Positions 1 through 16,127 are shown, counted from the stretch's first letter. The stretch is DNA of 64,000 nt from Bacillota bacterium (GCA_029549985.1 JAKPIB010000015.1:17603-81602), one strand, 5' to 3'. The notes: a model not told the origin generated them from the sequence alone. Numbers and translations: made by a program.

Positions 1-1
1 C

Positions 2-2527
2 GTTATCCCGCCGCCGAATATAACAGGCCAGCTCCACATGGGCCATGCCCTGGATAACACCTGGCAGGATATCATAATCCGCTTCAAGCGTATGCAGGGG
101 TATTCGACCCTGTGGCTGCCTGGGACGGACCATGCCAGTATAGCGACAGAGGTCAAAATAGTGGAGAAGCTGGCAGATGAGGGCCTTACCAAGTATGACC
201 TGGGCCGGGAAGGCTTTCTTGAGCGGGCCTGGGAGTGGAAAAGGCAGTACGCAGGCAGGATCGTCGACCAGCTCAAAAAGCTTGGCTCATCATGCGACTG
301 GTCGAGAGAAAGGTTTACCATGGACAAGGGCTGCAGCAGGGCAGTCAATGAAGTTTTCGTCAACCTGTACGAGAAAGGCCTTATATACCGGGGGGATCGG
401 ATAATCAACTGGTGCCCGGAATGCAAGACGGCCTTGTCCGATGCTGAGGTCGAATACGACGAAAAACAGGGCAGCTTCTGGCATATCGCCTATCCGGTAA
501 AGGGAGAAGACGAAAAAGTAGTGGTTGCCACGACCCGGCCGGAAACTATGCTCGGCGATACAGCCGTGGCGGTCCATCCCGATGATGAGAGATACCGCCA
601 CCTTATAGGCAAAACCGTCATATTGCCGCTGGTAAACAGGGAAATACCCGTTATCGCAGACACATATGTCGACATGGAGCTGGGCACCGGAGTTGTAAAG
701 ATAACGCCTGCCCATGACCCCAATGACTTTGAAGTGGGCCTGAGGCATGACCTTGAACAGATACGGGTCATGAACGACGATGGCACTATGAACAGTCATG
801 CAGGCAGGTACGAGAGTATGGACCGTTACGAGGCCAGGAAAGCCATAGTAGAGGATCTAAAAGAGTCAGGCCTCCTGGTGAAAGTCGAAGAGCACAAGCA
901 TAACGTAGGTGAATGCTACAGGTGCCATACAGTCGTAGAGCCTATCGTCTCAAAGCAATGGTTCGTCAAAATGAAGCCCTTGGCTGAGCCTGCGATCGAA
1001 GCCGTCAGGTCTGGCAAGGTCAGGTTTGTGCCGGAACGGTTTGAGAAAATCTATTTCAACTGGATGGAGAACATCCGCGACTGGTGTATTTCAAGGCAGC
1101 TCTGGTGGGGGCACAGGATCCCGGCCTATTACTGCGAAAGCTGCGGAAAGACGATCGTCTCCAAGGAGCCGCCGCAAAAATGCACCTGCGGCCACACAGG
1201 CTTCAAACAGGACGAGGATGTACTGGACACATGGTTCAGCTCGGCGCTTTGGCCTTTTTCGACCCTGGGCTGGCCTGACGAGACTGAGGACCTCCGATAC
1301 TTCTACCCTACCAATGTACTCGTTACTGGCTATGACATCATCTTTTTCTGGGTAGCCAGGATGATTTTCTCAGGGATCGAGCATATGGGCGAAGTGCCCT
1401 TCAAGGATGTTCTTATCCACGGCATAGTCCGCGATGCTCAGGGCAGAAAGATGAGCAAGTCGCTGGGCAACGGCATAGATCCCCTGGAGATAATAGACAA
1501 GTACGGTGCTGACGCCCTGCGCCTTAGCCTGATCCTGGGGAACTCGCCCGGCAATGACATGCGGTTTTCGACAGAGAAGGTAGAGGCAAGCCGCAATTTT
1601 GCCAATAAGATATGGAACGCATCGAGATTTATCATGATGAATCTGGAGAACGTTCATGGCGATGCTCTGGCTCCGGGCAAGCCGGAGATCCCGGACAAAT
1701 GGATCATAAGCAGATACAACAGGCTGGCAGGCGAAGTGACTGAAAACATAAACAAGTATGAGCTCGGCCTTGCGGCTCAGAAGGTCTATGATTTCATATG
1801 GGATGAGTTCTGCGACTGGTATATAGAGCTGGTAAAGCCAAGGCTGTACGGTACGGATGAGACTGCAAGGCATACAGCCCTTCATACCCTTGTTTATGTA
1901 CTGTCCAATACCATGAAGCTGCTGCATCCATTCATGCCCTTTATCACTGAGGAGATCTGGCAGCACCTGCCGGGCAACACAGGCAGCATAATGGTGTCCT
2001 CATGGCCCAGGGTCAACGAAGCGGAACTGGACGAGGAAGCCGAGGAGCAAATGCAGGCCGTGATGGACGCTATAAAAGCTATACGGAACATCAGGGCAGA
2101 GATGGAAGTGCATCCTTCAAGAAAGGCTAAGCTGATCATTGTGACTGAGGGTGCAAACATTAGGCTCTTTGAAGAAGCAGCTATTTACTTTGAAAAGCTG
2201 GCAGGCGCATCTGCAGTCGTGGTACAGAGCGACAGGAACAGCATAGCTCCAAATGCAGTATCAGCCGTGACTGATACAGCCCAGATATTCATGCCCCTTG
2301 AGGACCTGATCGATTTTGAAAAAGAGCTCAGCCGGCTCAATAAGGAAAAGGAAAACCTTGACAAGGAGCTGGCCAGGGTCAACGGCAAGCTCAGCAACGA
2401 AGGCTTTATTAAGAAAGCGCCGCCCGCCGTTGTCAAAGAGGAAGAAGAAAAGAAAGCTAAGTATGAGGAAATGATGAAAAGGGTCCTTGAGCAGATCGAG
2501 AAAATACAGAATATGATGTCCCATTAA
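2..2527 (+). CDS. valS: Valine-tRNA ligase, 5'-truncated by the window edge
   Basis: Charges tRNA-Val with valine in the cytoplasm (class Ia synthetase). The reading frame is open from base 2, so the N-terminus lies outside the window. The HIGH-type ATP motif (HMGH) is at the very start (nt 35-46), preceded by PPPNITGQL. The KMSKS loop is at nt 1448-1462. The CP1 editing region ([17 protein letters not shown]) and a Cys-rich zinc-like stretch (CESCGK, CTCG) lie between them. The last about 70 residues are a Lys/Glu-rich coiled coil, the tRNA-binding arm typical of ValRS. It ends in a clear terminator. Identity is secure; only the true start is missing. Confidence 0.97.
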   Translation, partial: VIPPPNITGQLHMGHALDNTWQDIIIRFKRMQGYSTLWLPGTDHASIATEVKIVEKLADEGLTKYDLGREGFLERAWEWKRQYAGRIVDQLKKLGSSCDWSRERFTMDKGCSRAVNEVFVNLYEKGLIYRGDRIINWCPECKTALSDAEVEYDEKQGSFWHIAYPVKGEDEKVVVATTRPETMLGDTAVAVHPDDERYRHLIGKTVILPLVNREIPVIADTYVDMELGTGVVKITPAHDPNDFEVGLRHDLEQIRVMNDDGTMNSHAGRYESMDRYEARKAIVEDLKESGLLVKVEEHKHNVGECYRCHTVVEPIVSKQWFVKMKPLAEPAIEAVRSGKVRFVPERFEKIYFNWMENIRDWCISRQLWWGHRIPAYYCESCGKTIVSKEPPQKCTCGHTGFKQDEDVLDTWFSSALWPFSTLGWPDETEDLRYFYPTNVLVTGYDIIFFWVARMIFSGIEHMGEVPFKDVLIHGIVRDAQGRKMSKSLGNGIDPLEIIDKYGADALRLSLILGNSPGNDMRFSTEKVEASRNFANKIWNASRFIMMNLENVHGDALAPGKPEIPDKWIISRYNRLAGEVTENINKYELGLAAQKVYDFIWDEFCDWYIELVKPRLYGTDETARHTALHTLVYVLSNTMKLLHPFMPFITEEIWQHLPGNTGSIMVSSWPRVNEAELDEEAEEQMQAVMDAIKAIRNIRAEMEVHPSRKAKLIIVTEGANIRLFEEAAIYFEKLAGASAVVVQSDRNSIAPNAVSAVTDTAQIFMPLEDLIDFEKELSRLNKEKENLDKELARVNGKLSNEGFIKKAPPAVVKEEEEKKAKYEEMMKRVLEQIEKIQNMMSH

Positions 2528-2533
2528 GCTTAT

Positions 2534-2593
2534 ATGCTCCCCTGAAGGTAGGTAGTTGAATGTAACAGCCTTCCACAAGGGGGAGCATTTTTA
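2534..2593 (+). terminator. Rho-independent terminator of valS
   Basis: ATGCTCCCC (2534-2542) pairs with GGGGAGCAT (2580-2588), with a smaller GAAGG/CCTTC stem inside, followed by a T-run. From 2594 to about 2787 I see only AT-rich DNA with nothing I can name. Confidence 0.85.
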
Positions 2594-2787
2594 TACTATA
2601 TCTTTTACTGTATCATTACTTGTCATTGAAATATTTGCTGATATATATTATTAGGATTAAGCGGATAGAACGACATCGATATGTGTGCCCTTATCTGTAA
2701 TGGCTCATCATATATACTGTTGTGAGTGCGTCTTCAATGCAAAAATTCTGTACTAGAGGTGTTGGCTGTAATTTTCCTGATCCTTTG

Positions 2788-2796
2788 TGATATAAT
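2788..2796 (+). promoter_or_regulatory. Extended -10 promoter for the thuA-like/glycosidase operon
   Basis: TGATATAAT is an extended -10 element (TGn before TATAAT). No good -35 lies at 17 bp. It is 41 bp before the ATG of the ThuA-like gene, so transcription would start near 2803. No catabolite-repression (cre) site was recognised nearby. Confidence 0.5.
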
Positions 2797-2836
2797 CTGA
2801 TTACACATGAAACTAAAAATATTCAGGAGGTAATTT

Positions 2837-3469
2837 ATGATTATTCCGGTATTATGTAATGACATCTGGCATCCCGGTGAAGTAGTCAAAAAGGGACTGT
2901 CATCGTTAGAGAGCTCAGATATCCGTTTTGAGTACATAGAAGATGCTGCTGACTTCAGCCCGGATATATTCAAAGGCAGCAAACTGGTTATTCTGAGCAA
3001 AGAGAACAATGTCAATGCAGAGAATGAGGCTCCATGGATGACCGACGAGATCCAGGATATGTTCAAGGACTTTGTCGATAAGGGGGGCTCCTTGCTGGTG
3101 ATCCATTCCGGCACAGCGGACTACGAAGAGCAGTGGACCCTGCGCCGCCTGCTTGGCGGAGTATTTGACCACCACCCGGAGCAATGCCCGGTGACTGCGA
3201 AAATGGACCCCGATCACTTCATGACCCAGGGCTGCAGCGACTTTACCGTCATGGATGAGCATTATTTCATGGACATGAATGACGACAGCATAGAATGCTT
3301 CATGACCACCCATTCAGATCACGGCAGCCAGCCCGCAGGCTGGATCAAGCGGTCAGGCCTTGGCAAGGTATGTGTGATAACACCGGGGCACAACCTTGAG
3401 GTATGGCTGGAGCCATCCTTTCAAAGGCTCCTTAGGAATGCTGTCGATTGGTGCCTGCAGTCAGACTGA
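2837..3469 (+). CDS. ThuA-like domain protein
   Basis: 210 aa, cytoplasmic, no signal peptide. The fold is class I glutamine-amidotransferase-like as in ThuA (trehalose utilisation) proteins: an N-terminal strand followed by a helix, a central segment (FVDKGGSLLVIHSGTADY), then the conserved GGVFDHHP and late VCVITPGHNLEVW stretches. ThuA relatives usually sit in sugar-catabolism clusters, but their reaction is poorly defined. AGGAGG precedes the ATG at good spacing. It is the first gene of the unit that continues with the fucosidase, beta-galactosidase and alpha-xylosidase, which suggests a role in processing an imported sugar. The substrate is unknown. Confidence 0.75.
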   Translation: MIIPVLCNDIWHPGEVVKKGLSSLESSDIRFEYIEDAADFSPDIFKGSKLVILSKENNVNAENEAPWMTDEIQDMFKDFVDKGGSLLVIHSGTADYEEQWTLRRLLGGVFDHHPEQCPVTAKMDPDHFMTQGCSDFTVMDEHYFMDMNDDSIECFMTTHSDHGSQPAGWIKRSGLGKVCVITPGHNLEVWLEPSFQRLLRNAVDWCLQSD

Positions 3470-3527
3470 GATTATCGGCATAAATGGTTTTGCGGCTGGA
3501 TTATAAAGAAGCAGAGGAGGTGCATGT

Positions 3528-9072
<5,545 letters not shown>

Positions 9073-9114
9073 GGAAAGCCAAATACTACTAAAAGAGGAG
9101 GTGCTGCCGGGTGC

Positions 9115-11463
9115 TTGTCAGATGAGCACTCTGGCCTGAGTATGAAATTCTCCAACGGATTGTGGCTCAACAGGGAGGGTGTAAATATATACAGCCCTGC
9201 TGAAGTAGCCGATCATGAGATTAGAGACGGTAAGCTTATATTGACCCTGCCCCATATCAGAATCGTACACCGGGGGCAGACCCTGGCCGGACCTGTGCTG
9301 ACAGCGGAGCTAAGCTCCCCCATGCCTGATGTCATCAAAGTCAGGGTATATCATTACAAGGGCTGCAGAAAAAAGGGTCCTGATTTTGAACTATCTGAGG
9401 ACAAAACCGCTCCTATCGAAATCACTGAATGCGAAGAGACGATAGAATTTAAAAGTGGGAGCACCAAAGCTGTCATCAGCATCAAAGACTGGTCAATGGA
9501 CTTCTATTACGGCGAAAGGTACCTGACCGGCACGGGCAGGAAGAACATGGCCTATATAACCGCCCCGGAAGGCAATTTTATGAGAGAACAGCTCGGCCTT
9601 CAGGTTGGCGAATGTGTCTATGGCCTTGGCGAACGCTTTACTCCCTTTGTTAAGAACGGGCAGGTAGTCGATATTTGGAACAGAGACGGGGGTACATCGT
9701 CTGAGCAGGCTTATAAAAACGTGCCCTTCTACCTGACCAACAGGGGCTACGGCGTGTTTGTCAACCATCCGGAGTGCGTATCATATGAAATCGCATCCGA
9801 GGTAGTGTCCAGGGCCCAGTTTTCCGTTCCGGGTGAAGAGCTGGAGTACTTCATTATCGGAGGCTCATCGCTCAAGGAGGTAATCAAGAACTATACTGAC
9901 CTTACGGGCAAGCCGGCCCTGCCGCCTGCATGGTCCTTCGGGCTGTGGCTGACGACATCCTTTACGACAAGCTATGACGAGGATACCGTGAACAGCTTTA
10001 TAGACGGCATGGCCCAGCGTGACCTGCCTCTGCATGTTTTCCACTTTGACTGCTTCTGGATGAAGGAGTTCGAATGGTGCAACTTTGAATGGGACGACAG
10101 GGTCTTCCCCGACCCAGAGGGAATGCTGAGAAGGCTCAAAGAAAAGGGCCTTAGGATATGTGTGTGGATCAACCCCTACATCGGCCAGAAATCCAGGTTG
10201 TTTGATGAGGGCATGAAGCGAGGCTATCTGCTGAAAAGGCCCAACGGGGATGTCTGGCAGTGGGACCTGTGGCAGCCGGGTATGGGCATAGTAGATTTTA
10301 CAAATCCGAAAGCTTGTGAATGGTATGCCGGCTATCTCAGAAGGCTCATCGATATGGGTGTTGACTGCTTCAAAACCGACTTTGGCGAAAGGATACCGAC
10401 TGATGTCGTATACCATGACGGTTCCGATCCCGAAAAAATGCACAACTACTATTCCTATCTCTACAACAAGGTGGTTTTCAAGGTACTCGAAGAAAAGCTG
10501 GGCAAGGGCAAAGCAGTAGTGTTTGCCCGTTCCGGCACAGCCGGCTCACAAAGATTCCCCGTCCACTGGGGCGGTGACTGCATATCGAGCTATGAGTCCA
10601 TGGCTGAGAGCCTGCGGGGCGGCCTGTCCCTGTGCCTTTCAGGCTTTGCATTCTGGAGCCATGATATAAGCGGCTTTGAGAGCACTGCATCTCCTGACCT
10701 TTACAAGCGCTGGGTCGCTTTCGGCCTGTTGTCGACCCACAGCAGGCTGCACGGCAACAACTCCTATAGAGTGCCCTGGCTGTTTGATGAAGAAGCCGTT
10801 GATGTGCTTAGGTATTTCACCAGGCTGAAATGCAGGCTGATGCCTTACATATTCAGTAAAGCGGTCGAGGCGTCCAAAGATGGGCTGCCGCTGATGCGGG
10901 CCATGGTCCTGGAGTTTGAGGATGATCCGGCCTGCGACTATCTTGACCGCCAATACATGCTGGGCGACTCCCTGCTTGTTGCTCCCGTATTCACAAGGAC
11001 CGGTGATGTGGCCTATTACCTGCCGGAAGGAAAATGGACGTCCTTTATAACAGGCGAAACTGTTGCGGGTGGAGCCTGGAGAAAAGAGCACCACGGCTAT
11101 ATGAGTATACCCCTGATGGTCAGGCCCAATTCGATCATCCCGGTAGGCGCTGTTGACGGCAGGCCGGACTATGACTATGCAGACGGGGTAGAGTTCCATG
11201 TGTTCAACCTTGAAGAGGGAGCTGCTGCAAGAGCATCGGTGTATAATGCCTGCGGCGAGTCTGAGCTGGTCTTGATGGCAGAAAATCGAGACGGTAGCAT
11301 GGTTTTTGAACACAAAGGCCGTGACTGCAGGTACACGATCCTTTTGAGAAACGTAGAAGCAGTTGCAGAAGTACGCAACGGATCCTGTGAAGCAACTGTT
11401 TCAGGTATGAAAGTGACCCCTCTTGACATAAGCAGTCCGGTGATAGTCAGGCTCAAGGGCTAG
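9115..11463 (+). CDS. yicI: GH31 alpha-xylosidase, YicI type
   Basis: 782 aa. Removes alpha-1,6-xylose from the non-reducing end of xyloglucan oligosaccharides by retention. The catalytic segment FKTDFGERIPTD is identical in pattern to E. coli YicI; the nucleophile is D422 and the acid/base D488 (HWGGDCISSYE), 66 residues apart as in YicI. It has no signal peptide. The start is uncertain. TTG at 9115 is 14 nt from AGGAGG, while an ATG at 9142 begins MKFSNGLWL, which aligns better with YicI (MKISDGNWL) but lacks a clear ribosome site. Last gene before a strong terminator, third in the operon with GH95 and GH2. Confidence 0.94.
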   Translation: MSDEHSGLSMKFSNGLWLNREGVNIYSPAEVADHEIRDGKLILTLPHIRIVHRGQTLAGPVLTAELSSPMPDVIKVRVYHYKGCRKKGPDFELSEDKTAPIEITECEETIEFKSGSTKAVISIKDWSMDFYYGERYLTGTGRKNMAYITAPEGNFMREQLGLQVGECVYGLGERFTPFVKNGQVVDIWNRDGGTSSEQAYKNVPFYLTNRGYGVFVNHPECVSYEIASEVVSRAQFSVPGEELEYFIIGGSSLKEVIKNYTDLTGKPALPPAWSFGLWLTTSFTTSYDEDTVNSFIDGMAQRDLPLHVFHFDCFWMKEFEWCNFEWDDRVFPDPEGMLRRLKEKGLRICVWINPYIGQKSRLFDEGMKRGYLLKRPNGDVWQWDLWQPGMGIVDFTNPKACEWYAGYLRRLIDMGVDCFKTDFGERIPTDVVYHDGSDPEKMHNYYSYLYNKVVFKVLEEKLGKGKAVVFARSGTAGSQRFPVHWGGDCISSYESMAESLRGGLSLCLSGFAFWSHDISGFESTASPDLYKRWVAFGLLSTHSRLHGNNSYRVPWLFDEEAVDVLRYFTRLKCRLMPYIFSKAVEASKDGLPLMRAMVLEFEDDPACDYLDRQYMLGDSLLVAPVFTRTGDVAYYLPEGKWTSFITGETVAGGAWRKEHHGYMSIPLMVRPNSIIPVGAVDGRPDYDYADGVEFHVFNLEEGAAARASVYNACGESELVLMAENRDGSMVFEHKGRDCRYTILLRNVEAVAEVRNGSCEATVSGMKVTPLDISSPVIVRLKG

Positions 11464-11541
11464 GCAGGCCATCAGACAAGAAAGCCATTCCATCATACGA
11501 TAATAAAGACCTATAGAACCAGCTTCTATTTAAAAACCAAC

Positions 11542-11576
11542 AACCTCTGAGCTATACGTTCAGAGGTTTTCTTTTT
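11542..11576 (+). terminator. Terminator after the alpha-xylosidase gene
   Basis: AACCTCTGA (11542-11550) pairs with TCAGAGGTT (11560-11568), followed by TTTTCTTTTT. It separates the enzyme operon from the transporter operon. Confidence 0.9.
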
Positions 11577-11720
11577 GTGTCGAGAGTATACTGGCTCTTT
11601 GTTTTAAGGAATGATACCAGATAAAGTATGTATGAACCATATTAAACCGTTAGCGGCAATCATTTTAGCAATATAACCAAAATAAACCTGTATATATTGT
11701 ATAATATATATAATTTACAC

Positions 11721-11749
11721 TTGACTATACACACATCGAAACCTATAAT
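11721..11749 (+). promoter_or_regulatory. Strong sigma-A promoter of the ABC importer operon
   Basis: TTGACT (11721-11726), 17-bp spacer, TATAAT (11744-11749). Predicted transcript start is near 11757, leaving a leader of about 130 nt before the first permease. The rest of 11577-11887 is AT-rich with no hairpin, cre box or other element I can support. Confidence 0.8.
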
Positions 11750-11887
11750 TATTATGTCAACCAGACAAGTGGTTTATCAAACAGGCCGACAGCAATTATA
11801 GCATTTTCGGGCAGGCAATAGAATCGGTAAATAATGCTGCTATTAGAAAATGCGTATGGCTATAGATGATGGATAGGAAGTGATGAT

Positions 11888-13333
11888 TTGGAAACCAGAC
11901 GAAATAGACTCAGCGATATAATGCTGTACCTGTTGAGAGCAGTTTCCATACTGCTGATGATCTCCCTTGTACTGCCGGCATTTAATCCGGCCAGATTGAG
12001 CGCTTTGATCAGCAAGGATTCGGCCTTGCTGACCATCTCCTTGTCATATACGTCATTGAAAGGCGGGTTCACCAGGGCTATCAACAGGGGATGGGTAGAA
12101 GAGAGTACCATTACCCTGATATTTTTAGCTTCTGTTGTAATCACTCTAGGTATAGCCATGCTTTCTGCCGGGTGCTTTATGACCCTGGGTAAATTACGAT
12201 TTCAAAAGCTAGGGGCAAGGCTGGCAGCGATAGGGTCAGCGATAGGCATGCCCGGGCTCATCATGCTTATACCTGCATACATTGCAATGTCTCAAACCGG
12301 CAATCCGGTCAAGGTACAGCCCATGCTTCCGATCGGGATCTATGTCCTTTTCGGATTGCTTGCGTTGAATCTTGCGATCAGCCTGATAACTGCGATAAAG
12401 CTCCCAAAGCCCCAGGCTACGGACCGATATGAAATGGAACCCAAGTATCAGTTGTTCCTGATGATACTTCCCTTTGTGATTCTGACCCTTGTATTTGCCT
12501 ATTTGCCCTTGTGGGGCTGGAGGTATGCTTTCTTCAATTACAAGCCAGGACTTGGCCTGAACGAGTTTGTCGGCCTCAAGTGGTTCACCTTCCTGTTTGA
12601 AAACCCTGCTACCAGAAGGGACATAGCCAGGGTCATCACAAATACGCTGGCCATGAGCGGTATCGGTATCGCCACTTCATGGCTGCCAATGGCATTCGCC
12701 ATATTCCTGGCTGAGATAAAGTCCGCCAGGGTGAGCAGGATGGTCCAGACATTTACTACGATACCCAATTTTATTAGCTGGGTCCTGGTATATACCTTCG
12801 CTTTTGCCCTGTTCTCCACTGAAGGCTTTGTCAATTCCATGCTCATCGACCTGGGCATCATTGAGAAAGGCAGGAATTTTCTGATGGACGGAGATCACAT
12901 ATGGCTGAAGATGTGGGCGTGGAATACCTGGAAAGGACTTGGCTGGAGCGCGATCATCTATATAGCGGGAATATCCGGCATTGACCAGCAGCTATATGAG
13001 GCAGCGACCATAGATGGGGCGGGAAGGTTCAGAAAGATGTGGAATATCACTGTTCCCGGACTTATTCCGACCTTCAGCGTGCTGCTCCTTCTTTCCATAG
13101 CGGGCATACTGTCAAACGGCATGGATCAGTACTTTGTGTTCAAGAATTCTGCAAACAAGACCACAATAGAAGTGCTGGACCTATATGTGTATACCCTGGG
13201 ACTTGGAAGCGGCGGATCGGGTAATATACCGCTTGCTACAGTCGTTGGCATGCTCAAGTCTATTATCAGCGTAACTCTCCTGTTCACTGCCAACCGGATA
13301 TCGAAACTGGTACGCGGCGAGACCATCGTGTAA
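11888..13333 (+). CDS. ABC sugar transporter permease, LplB type, with four-helix N-terminal extension
   Basis: 481 aa; LplB-type permeases are usually about 300-320. Residues 187-481 are the standard inner-membrane permease (FVILTLVFAYLPLWGWRYAFFNY, EAA loop EAATIDGAGRFRKMW from residue 371). In front lie about 180 extra residues with four predicted membrane helices (about 12-32, 74-98, 112-134, 146-170). The frame is continuous, so this is a real extension and not two genes. Start is TTG with AGGAAG upstream. It is followed 14 nt later by its partner permease. With the lipoprotein at 14.4 kb it forms a CUT1-like oligosaccharide importer; the ATPase is not encoded here, as is common for systems that share MsmK-type ATPases. 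Confidence 0.9.
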   Translation: METRRNRLSDIMLYLLRAVSILLMISLVLPAFNPARLSALISKDSALLTISLSYTSLKGGFTRAINRGWVEESTITLIFLASVVITLGIAMLSAGCFMTLGKLRFQKLGARLAAIGSAIGMPGLIMLIPAYIAMSQTGNPVKVQPMLPIGIYVLFGLLALNLAISLITAIKLPKPQATDRYEMEPKYQLFLMILPFVILTLVFAYLPLWGWRYAFFNYKPGLGLNEFVGLKWFTFLFENPATRRDIARVITNTLAMSGIGIATSWLPMAFAIFLAEIKSARVSRMVQTFTTIPNFISWVLVYTFAFALFSTEGFVNSMLIDLGIIEKGRNFLMDGDHIWLKMWAWNTWKGLGWSAIIYIAGISGIDQQLYEAATIDGAGRFRKMWNITVPGLIPTFSVLLLLSIAGILSNGMDQYFVFKNSANKTTIEVLDLYVYTLGLGSGGSGNIPLATVVGMLKSIISVTLLFTANRISKLVRGETIV

Positions 13334-13346
13334 AGGGGGTAGAACA

Positions 13347-14300
13347 ATGGATGCAGCATACAACACAAAACAGAGCCGGAAGCCGCTTAAAACAAGGAAA
13401 CACCGTTATATGCGGGCAAAGGGAGATATTATTTTCAACATAATTAACTATACAGTATTTATACTCTTTACCCTGATATGCATATTTCCCTTTTACTATC
13501 TGCTGATAAATACGATCAGTGACAATGAACTGGTCAGGACAGGCCAGATCAAGCTATACCCCATAGGTATACATTTTAAGAATTACCTTGCTCTGGTCAA
13601 TGTAAACAATCTTGGGGCTTCCGTCATGGTATCGGTAGCCCGTACCGTGATTGGCACTGCTACCATGGTCTTGGCGTCAGCCTTCGTCGGATATCTTGTC
13701 ACCAAGCGGAATATGTGGGGCAGGAGGTTTATCTATCGGCTCCTGATCATTACCATGTATTTCAACGCAGGCCTGATACCCTGGTACCTTAATATGTCGA
13801 TGCTGGGGCTGACCAACAACTTCTGGGGGTACATCATACCCGGCATTGTAGCCCCATACAACATAATCCTGGTGAAGACCTATATAGAGTCGATCCCGGC
13901 AGAGCTTGAGGAGAGCGCTTTTGTAGACGGTGCGGGTTATTTCACTATATTCAGGAAAATCATCTGGCCGCTCAGCAAGCCGATCCTGGCGACTATAGCA
14001 ATATTCGGGGCAGTGGGACACTGGAACAGCTTTACCGATTCAATGATCCTGATGTCCGGCAAGCCGGAGCTCTATACCTTGCAGTATCGTCTGTATATAT
14101 ACCTGAGCAGCACTTCGAACCTGTCAGCCCTTATGAATTCAGGCGGATCGGTTAACGAGTCGGTATTGAACGCAGCCCTAAATATGAGGACAGTCAAGCT
14201 TACGGTTGCAATGGTCACGATAATCCCGATACTGCTCGTTTATCCCTTCATGCAGCGTTACTTTGAAAAGGGCATCATGATAGGTGCCGTTAAGGGCTGA
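13347..14300 (+). CDS. ABC sugar transporter permease, LplC/YtcP type
   Basis: 317 aa, six predicted membrane helices. The cytoplasmic tail is basic at the N-terminus and the EAA loop (EESAFVDGAGYFTIFRKI) couples to a shared ATPase. It ends with MQRYFEKGIMIGAVKG, the typical end of CUT1 YtcP-type permeases. AAGGGGG precedes the ATG. It overlaps no neighbour and is co-transcribed with the LplB-type gene. It probably imports oligosaccharides released from plant cell wall. Confidence 0.93.
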   Translation: MDAAYNTKQSRKPLKTRKHRYMRAKGDIIFNIINYTVFILFTLICIFPFYYLLINTISDNELVRTGQIKLYPIGIHFKNYLALVNVNNLGASVMVSVARTVIGTATMVLASAFVGYLVTKRNMWGRRFIYRLLIITMYFNAGLIPWYLNMSMLGLTNNFWGYIIPGIVAPYNIILVKTYIESIPAELEESAFVDGAGYFTIFRKIIWPLSKPILATIAIFGAVGHWNSFTDSMILMSGKPELYTLQYRLYIYLSSTSNLSALMNSGGSVNESVLNAALNMRTVKLTVAMVTIIPILLVYPFMQRYFEKGIMIGAVKG

Positions 14301-14333
14301 TCAGGACCTTGCTGTATGACCTGAGGTAATGAC

Positions 14334-14355
14334 CGTTGATGTATATGCATCAACG
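14334..14355 (+). other. Intercistronic stem-loop between permease and binding-protein genes
   Basis: CGTTGATG (14334-14341) and CATCAACG (14348-14355) form a perfect 8-bp stem with a 6-nt loop and no T-run. Such structures ahead of binding-protein genes often protect the downstream mRNA and raise its level over the permeases. That role is inferred. Confidence 0.5.
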
Positions 14356-14387
14356 CATTATATAAAAACACTCAAAGGAGGACTTTT

Positions 14388-16127
14388 ATGAACATTTCAA
14401 AGAAGATCATTGCCATACTGCTGATAAGCGTTATGGTATTCTCTTTCGCAGCCTGTGGCAGCAAAAAAAATGCTGACCCCTCGCCGGCTCCTTCAGGAAG
14501 CGGCGACAAGCTGGCAGACATCATACCCAAGGAGACAGTCAAGCTGACAGTCTACACGCAGCTTGCCAATTACTCAGGCGAGCAGATCGGTTGGTTCGCC
14601 CAGGTCATGAAGGAGAAGTTCAACGTAGTACTGAATATCATCAATGAAGGGGACGGTACCTTCGCTACCCGTATGGAATCCGGAAACCTCGGTGATATAG
14701 TGGTATTTGGCAATGACAGTGATGAATACCTGCAGGCTGTAGAAGCAGGCATGCTGTTTGACTGGGAGGAAGACAGCCTGGTTGAGGAATATGGCCCATA
14801 TATATGGGAAAACATGCAGGCAGCCCTTGATAAGAACAGAAACCTTTCGGGAGGAACCCTGTACGGCTTCGGCCACAATGTAGGTTCAAACTCCGAGGAC
14901 CATGAGGCTTTCTTCTACCGCCCGGACATCCGCTGGGACTTGTATGCCAAGCTCGGATATCCGGAAGTTAACACACTTGAAGACTTCATAGATATTCTTG
15001 AGGACATGGTCGCCCTTGAGCCTACATCCGATACAGGTGGAAAGACATACGGCGTTTCCATGTTCCCTGACTGGGACGGCAACATGGTCATGATGGTCAA
15101 ATCGACCGGCGCACTCTACGGTTATGATGAGTTCGGTTTCGGCCTCTACCATGCTGAGAGACAGGTATATGAAGATGCCCTGATGGAAGGCGGGATGTAC
15201 CTGAGAGCTCTGAAGTTCTACAACAAGCTGTACCAAAGAGGCTTGCTGGATCCCGATTCCATGACCCAGACCTATGACGAGATGTCTGAAGCTTACCAGA
15301 CAGGTGCAGCTTTCTTCAACATCTTCGACTGGATGGCAAGCGGCCTTTACAACACAGAAGCACACCTTTCCCAGGGCAAGGCAATGATGCCCCTGGCTGC
15401 AAAGGATCAGAAGAATCTCGCTTACGGCCTTAATGTAAATGGTGGAAACCGTGTATGGACCATCGGTGCGAATACGGCCTACCCAGAGCTTTGCATGGCA
15501 ATAATCAACTGGCTGTCGACTCCTGAGGGAGTGATGACCACCCTGTACGGACCTAAAGGCGTAACCTGGGATTACAATGAAGATGGAAATCCGTTCCTGA
15601 CCGATCTCGGAGAAGCAGTGATGATGGACGGAAATACAGAGATGAGCGGTGGATATACCGGCAAGTTCATTGACGGAACAAGCAAGATCAACAATACGAC
15701 ATGGTCGACCGATGCAACCAATCCGGAAGCGGCTGATGGCAGCACCTACAATTACAAGTACTGGAAGACAAGGGCTGACCGTCCTGTAACAGAAATAGAG
15801 CAGGATTGGAGAAACAAGACCGGTTTCTCGGATGTACTGCACTACCTCGAGGATCAAGGCCATGTAGCGGTCAAAATTGCCACAACCTATTCTGAAGCAC
15901 CGAAGAGCGACGAGCTTATGACAAAGTGGAACCAGGTTGCGGAAACGATCAAGACCTACTCCTGGAGAGCTATTTACGCAAAGAGCGATGCTGAGTTCGA
16001 CAAGCTTGTTGAAGAGATGACAAAAAAGGCGAATGAGTACGGCTATCAGGATTGCGTAGAGTTCCAGAGGGGCGAGGCTGCCAAGCTCAAGGCCCTTGAG
16101 GATGCGGTAAAGAGCTCTGGCAACTAA
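14388..16127 (+). CDS. Extracellular solute-binding lipoprotein of the sugar importer
   Basis: 579 aa. A lipoprotein signal peptide runs to residue 22 with the lipobox FAAC and the lipidated C23. A short Ser/Pro/Gly linker follows, then a family-1-like binding domain as in LplA/LipO proteins. Many Trp and Tyr residues (GYGYDEFGFGLYH, WTIGANTAYP) suit carbohydrate stacking. It delivers substrate to the two permeases just upstream. AAAGGAGG gives a strong ribosome site. The ligand is inferred as xyloglucan oligosaccharides because of the surrounding GH95, GH2, GH31 and GH74 genes. It ends in a strong terminator. Confidence 0.92.
   Translation: MNISKKIIAILLISVMVFSFAACGSKKNADPSPAPSGSGDKLADIIPKETVKLTVYTQLANYSGEQIGWFAQVMKEKFNVVLNIINEGDGTFATRMESGNLGDIVVFGNDSDEYLQAVEAGMLFDWEEDSLVEEYGPYIWENMQAALDKNRNLSGGTLYGFGHNVGSNSEDHEAFFYRPDIRWDLYAKLGYPEVNTLEDFIDILEDMVALEPTSDTGGKTYGVSMFPDWDGNMVMMVKSTGALYGYDEFGFGLYHAERQVYEDALMEGGMYLRALKFYNKLYQRGLLDPDSMTQTYDEMSEAYQTGAAFFNIFDWMASGLYNTEAHLSQGKAMMPLAAKDQKNLAYGLNVNGGNRVWTIGANTAYPELCMAIINWLSTPEGVMTTLYGPKGVTWDYNEDGNPFLTDLGEAVMMDGNTEMSGGYTGKFIDGTSKINNTTWSTDATNPEAADGSTYNYKYWKTRADRPVTEIEQDWRNKTGFSDVLHYLEDQGHVAVKIATTYSEAPKSDELMTKWNQVAETIKTYSWRAIYAKSDAEFDKLVEEMTKKANEYGYQDCVEFQRGEAAKLKALEDAVKSSGN

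Noticed and set aside
11577..11887. A riboswitch or small gene ahead of the importer operon
   Set aside because: The stretch is AT-rich with no stable paired structure, no ribosome site followed by a plausible frame, and no known aptamer core.
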